Origin: Fibrobacter succinogenes
GTDB lineage: Bacteria > Fibrobacterota > Fibrobacteria > Fibrobacterales > CADBQJ01
Direction of reading: 5' to 3'
Assembly: GCA_902796785.1 (NCBI GenBank)
Contig: CADBQJ010000177.1
Span: 1 to 7,939 of the forward strand
DNA: 7,939 bases
Below the pieces are notes generated by a model. That model had not been told where the DNA came from. It was given only the letters and a program-made list of their open reading frames with translations, and made no database searches. Below, piece after piece: positions 6,868 to 7,939 of the stretch (positions are counted from its first letter, which is position 1; each line of letters starts with the position of its first letter). The position numbers and the translations under genes are program-made.

Positions 6868-6918
6868 ATACTACGCACTAATCCCTAATCCCTGATCCCT
6901 AATCACTAGTTTTATCCC

Positions 6919-7692
6919 ATGCGCTGCAAATGCCTCCTTCCCCTCCTGGCCCTGCTCGCCGCCTGCGGCGCGAAGGGCGAAGCCGCCAGGCCCCTCGCTC
7001 CCGAGGAGGACTCGAGCGGATTCGCGGTCCTGACCGACGCGGTTCCGGACGCGATCCTCGAGATCCGCTACCACTCCACCTACAACTTCGTCGGCGCCCG
7101 CGTCGACGGATACGAGGAGCCGACCGCGCTGCTGACCAGGGAGGCGGCCGACAGCCTCCGCGCCGCGAGCGACGACGCGAAGGCGCACGGCTGGCGCCTG
7201 AAGATCTACGACGCCTACCGCCCGCAGCGCGCGGTGGACCACTTCGTCCGCTGGGCCGCCGCCGTCGACGACACGGCGACGAAGGCCTACTTCTACCCCG
7301 ACCTCGACAAGTCGCTCCTCTTCCCGCGCGGCTACATCGCCGCGAAGTCGGGCCACAGCCGCGGCTCCACCGTCGACCTCACGCTCTTCGACATGCGGAC
7401 GGGCAAGGAGCTCGACATGGGCGGCACCTTCGACTGGTTCGGCGAGGAGAGCCATCCCTCCTTCTGCGGGAACCCCGAAACGCTCGAATACACGTGCGGA
7501 TACAACGGAAACGCGCCCGCCGAGGGACGCAAGATCAACTCCGTCCAGTTCTACAACCGCATGGCCCTGCGCGCGCTGATGCTGCGCCACGGCTTCAAGC
7601 CCCTCGACGAGGAGTGGTGGCACTTCACGCTGAAGGACGAACCGCACCCGGACACCTACTTCGCCTTCCCGGTGAAGCGGCCCGCGCGATGA
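6919..7692 (+). CDS. D-Ala-D-Ala dipeptidase (VanX/DdpX family, peptidase M15D), lipoprotein
   Basis: A zinc-dependent dipeptidase that hydrolyses D-alanyl-D-alanine released during peptidoglycan turnover. The 257 residues begin with a lipoprotein signal peptide whose lipobox LAAC ends at C16, so the enzyme is probably a lipid-anchored envelope protein. Active-site elements match VanX: DAYRP with R101 (VanX Arg71), SGHSRGSTVD with zinc ligands H146 and D153, and EEWWH with catalytic E232 and zinc ligand H235. A segment at about 180-205 with C183 and C193 looks longer than in VanX. No vanH, vanA or VanRS-type genes are nearby, so D-Ala recovery is likelier than glycopeptide resistance. ATG 6919 is the only start that keeps the signal peptide. 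It has no Shine-Dalgarno site, because the heptad repeat occupies the upstream region. The stop overlaps an ATG near the crcB start. Confidence 0.93.
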   Translation: MRCKCLLPLLALLAACGAKGEAARPLAPEEDSSGFAVLTDAVPDAILEIRYHSTYNFVGARVDGYEEPTALLTREAADSLRAASDDAKAHGWRLKIYDAYRPQRAVDHFVRWAAAVDDTATKAYFYPDLDKSLLFPRGYIAAKSGHSRGSTVDLTLFDMRTGKELDMGGTFDWFGEESHPSFCGNPETLEYTCGYNGNAPAEGRKINSVQFYNRMALRALMLRHGFKPLDEEWWHFTLKDEPHPDTYFAFPVKRPAR

Positions 7693-7703
7693 CGGGAGGG
7701 ACG

Positions 7704-7939
7704 ATGCTCGCGAACTGTCTCGTCGTCGCGCTGGGCGGAGCCGCCGGAGCGGTCCTGCGCTACCTGGCCGGGCTCGTCCCGCTCCGCGAGCCCTTCGAGT
7801 TCCCCGTCAAGACCTTCGCCGTCAACGTCGTCGGCTGCTTTCTGATCGGCGCGATCGCAGCGCTCGCGCTCAAGGGGGCCCGCGTCGACGCCCGGACAGC
7901 GCTCTTCCTCAGGACCGGCCTCTGCGGCGGCTTCACCAC
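7704..7939 (+). CDS. crcB: Fluoride channel CrcB/Fluc (partial, runs off the right edge)
   Basis: Fluc channels are small dual-topology inner-membrane proteins that pass fluoride out of the cell and protect enzymes from it. About 78 N-terminal residues are present. They show the first-helix signature LGGAAGAVLRYL, then TFAVNVVGCFLIG with the conserved Asn and GC of helix 2, and finally RTGLCGGFTT, the start of the conserved helix 3 break that binds the central sodium ion. ATG 7704 is preferred because GGGAGGG (7694-7700) lies just upstream and the protein then starts MLANCLVVALGG, as is usual. An in-frame ATG at 7689 overlaps the dipeptidase stop (ATGA) and would add five residues. The gene is probably co-transcribed with the dipeptidase. 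No crcB-type fluoride riboswitch is recognisable upstream of the pair. Confidence 0.93.
   Translation, partial: MLANCLVVALGGAAGAVLRYLAGLVPLREPFEFPVKTFAVNVVGCFLIGAIAALALKGARVDARTALFLRTGLCGGFT

Larger units (their letters stand above)
6767..6906. repeat. Composite element: inverted GGGATTA heptad arrays around terminator and mini-hairpin
   Basis: On the left, GGGATTA occurs three times in tandem (6771-6791). On the right, the complement TAATCCC occurs twice (6879-6892), followed by the variants TGATCCC and TAATCAC up to 6906. A perfect 19-bp inverted repeat, ATCAGGGATTAGGGATTAG, pairs 6767-6785 with 6878-6896 and encloses 92 nt. The interior holds a terminator hairpin and a tandem AAGCGCG pair. 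The element is much richer in AT than its neighbours, codes for nothing beyond the tail of rsmE, and ends 12 nt before the next start codon. It resembles dispersed short tandem heptad repeats or a small non-autonomous palindromic element. No transposase or target-site duplication is evident. Confidence 0.8.

Noticed and set aside
6767..6906. CRISPR array or integron attC site
   Set aside because: The units are contiguous 7-mers in inverted arms, not spaced 25-40-bp direct repeats, and no cas, integrase or attC core sites are visible.
6793..6918. Fluoride riboswitch ahead of the dipeptidase-crcB pair
   Set aside because: The gap is taken up by the heptad arms, a terminator and the mini-hairpin. 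I see no crcB-type pseudoknot pattern that I could defend.
6871..7647. A 258-codon minus-strand frame opposite the dipeptidase
   Set aside because: The plus strand encodes all active-site motifs of the VanX family; the reverse frame is a GC-driven shadow.
6919..7692. Vancomycin-resistance gene vanX
   Set aside because: The catalytic motifs match, but no vanH, vanA or two-component regulator is present, and the protein is a predicted lipoprotein. A peptidoglycan-turnover dipeptidase fits better.

Overview
The window is GC-rich, gene-dense bacterial DNA with strong GC preference at third codon positions. Two lipoprotein-type signal peptides point to a Gram-negative cell plan. The lineage is best guessed as Fibrobacterota (a high-GC relative of Fibrobacter). 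The guess rests mainly on one trait: the lipoprotein at 4944-6068 carries a Ser/Glu linker of the SSSSEEISSSSS type, which is very common in Fibrobacter exported proteins. No rRNA, tRNA, transposase, CRISPR array or phage gene is visible.

Layout. (1) Minus strand, 74-2113: a complete priA, the replication-restart helicase, followed by a small intrinsic terminator (26-46). (2) 2114-2227: a divergent intergenic region with an AT-rich patch, a small hairpin and a possible 20-codon leader ORF. (3) Plus strand, 2228-6785: three tightly packed genes. They are a 907-residue HEAT/coiled-coil/DUF349-repeat protein, a serine-linker lipoprotein that overlaps it by 8 bp, and an rsmE 16S rRNA methyltransferase whose ATG directly follows the lipoprotein stop. 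(4) 6767-6906: a composite repeat made of inverted arrays of the heptad GGGATTA enclosing an intrinsic terminator and a GCGAAGC-type mini-hairpin. (5) Plus strand, 6919 to the right edge: a VanX/DdpX-type D-Ala-D-Ala dipeptidase lipoprotein, then the start of a crcB (Fluc) fluoride channel that the window edge cuts.

How the genes fit together. Most are housekeeping genes: replication restart, ribosome methylation, peptidoglycan dipeptide turnover and fluoride export. The packing of the 2228-6785 cluster (8-bp overlap, then zero spacing) suggests one transcript with translational coupling. The terminator inside the heptad element probably ends it and separates it from the dipeptidase-crcB pair. 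I see no convincing new defence or biosynthetic system. The most unusual content is the heptad element, which supplies the last codons and the stop of rsmE and reaches almost to the start codon of the next gene, and the poorly understood DUF349 protein paired with the unknown lipoprotein.
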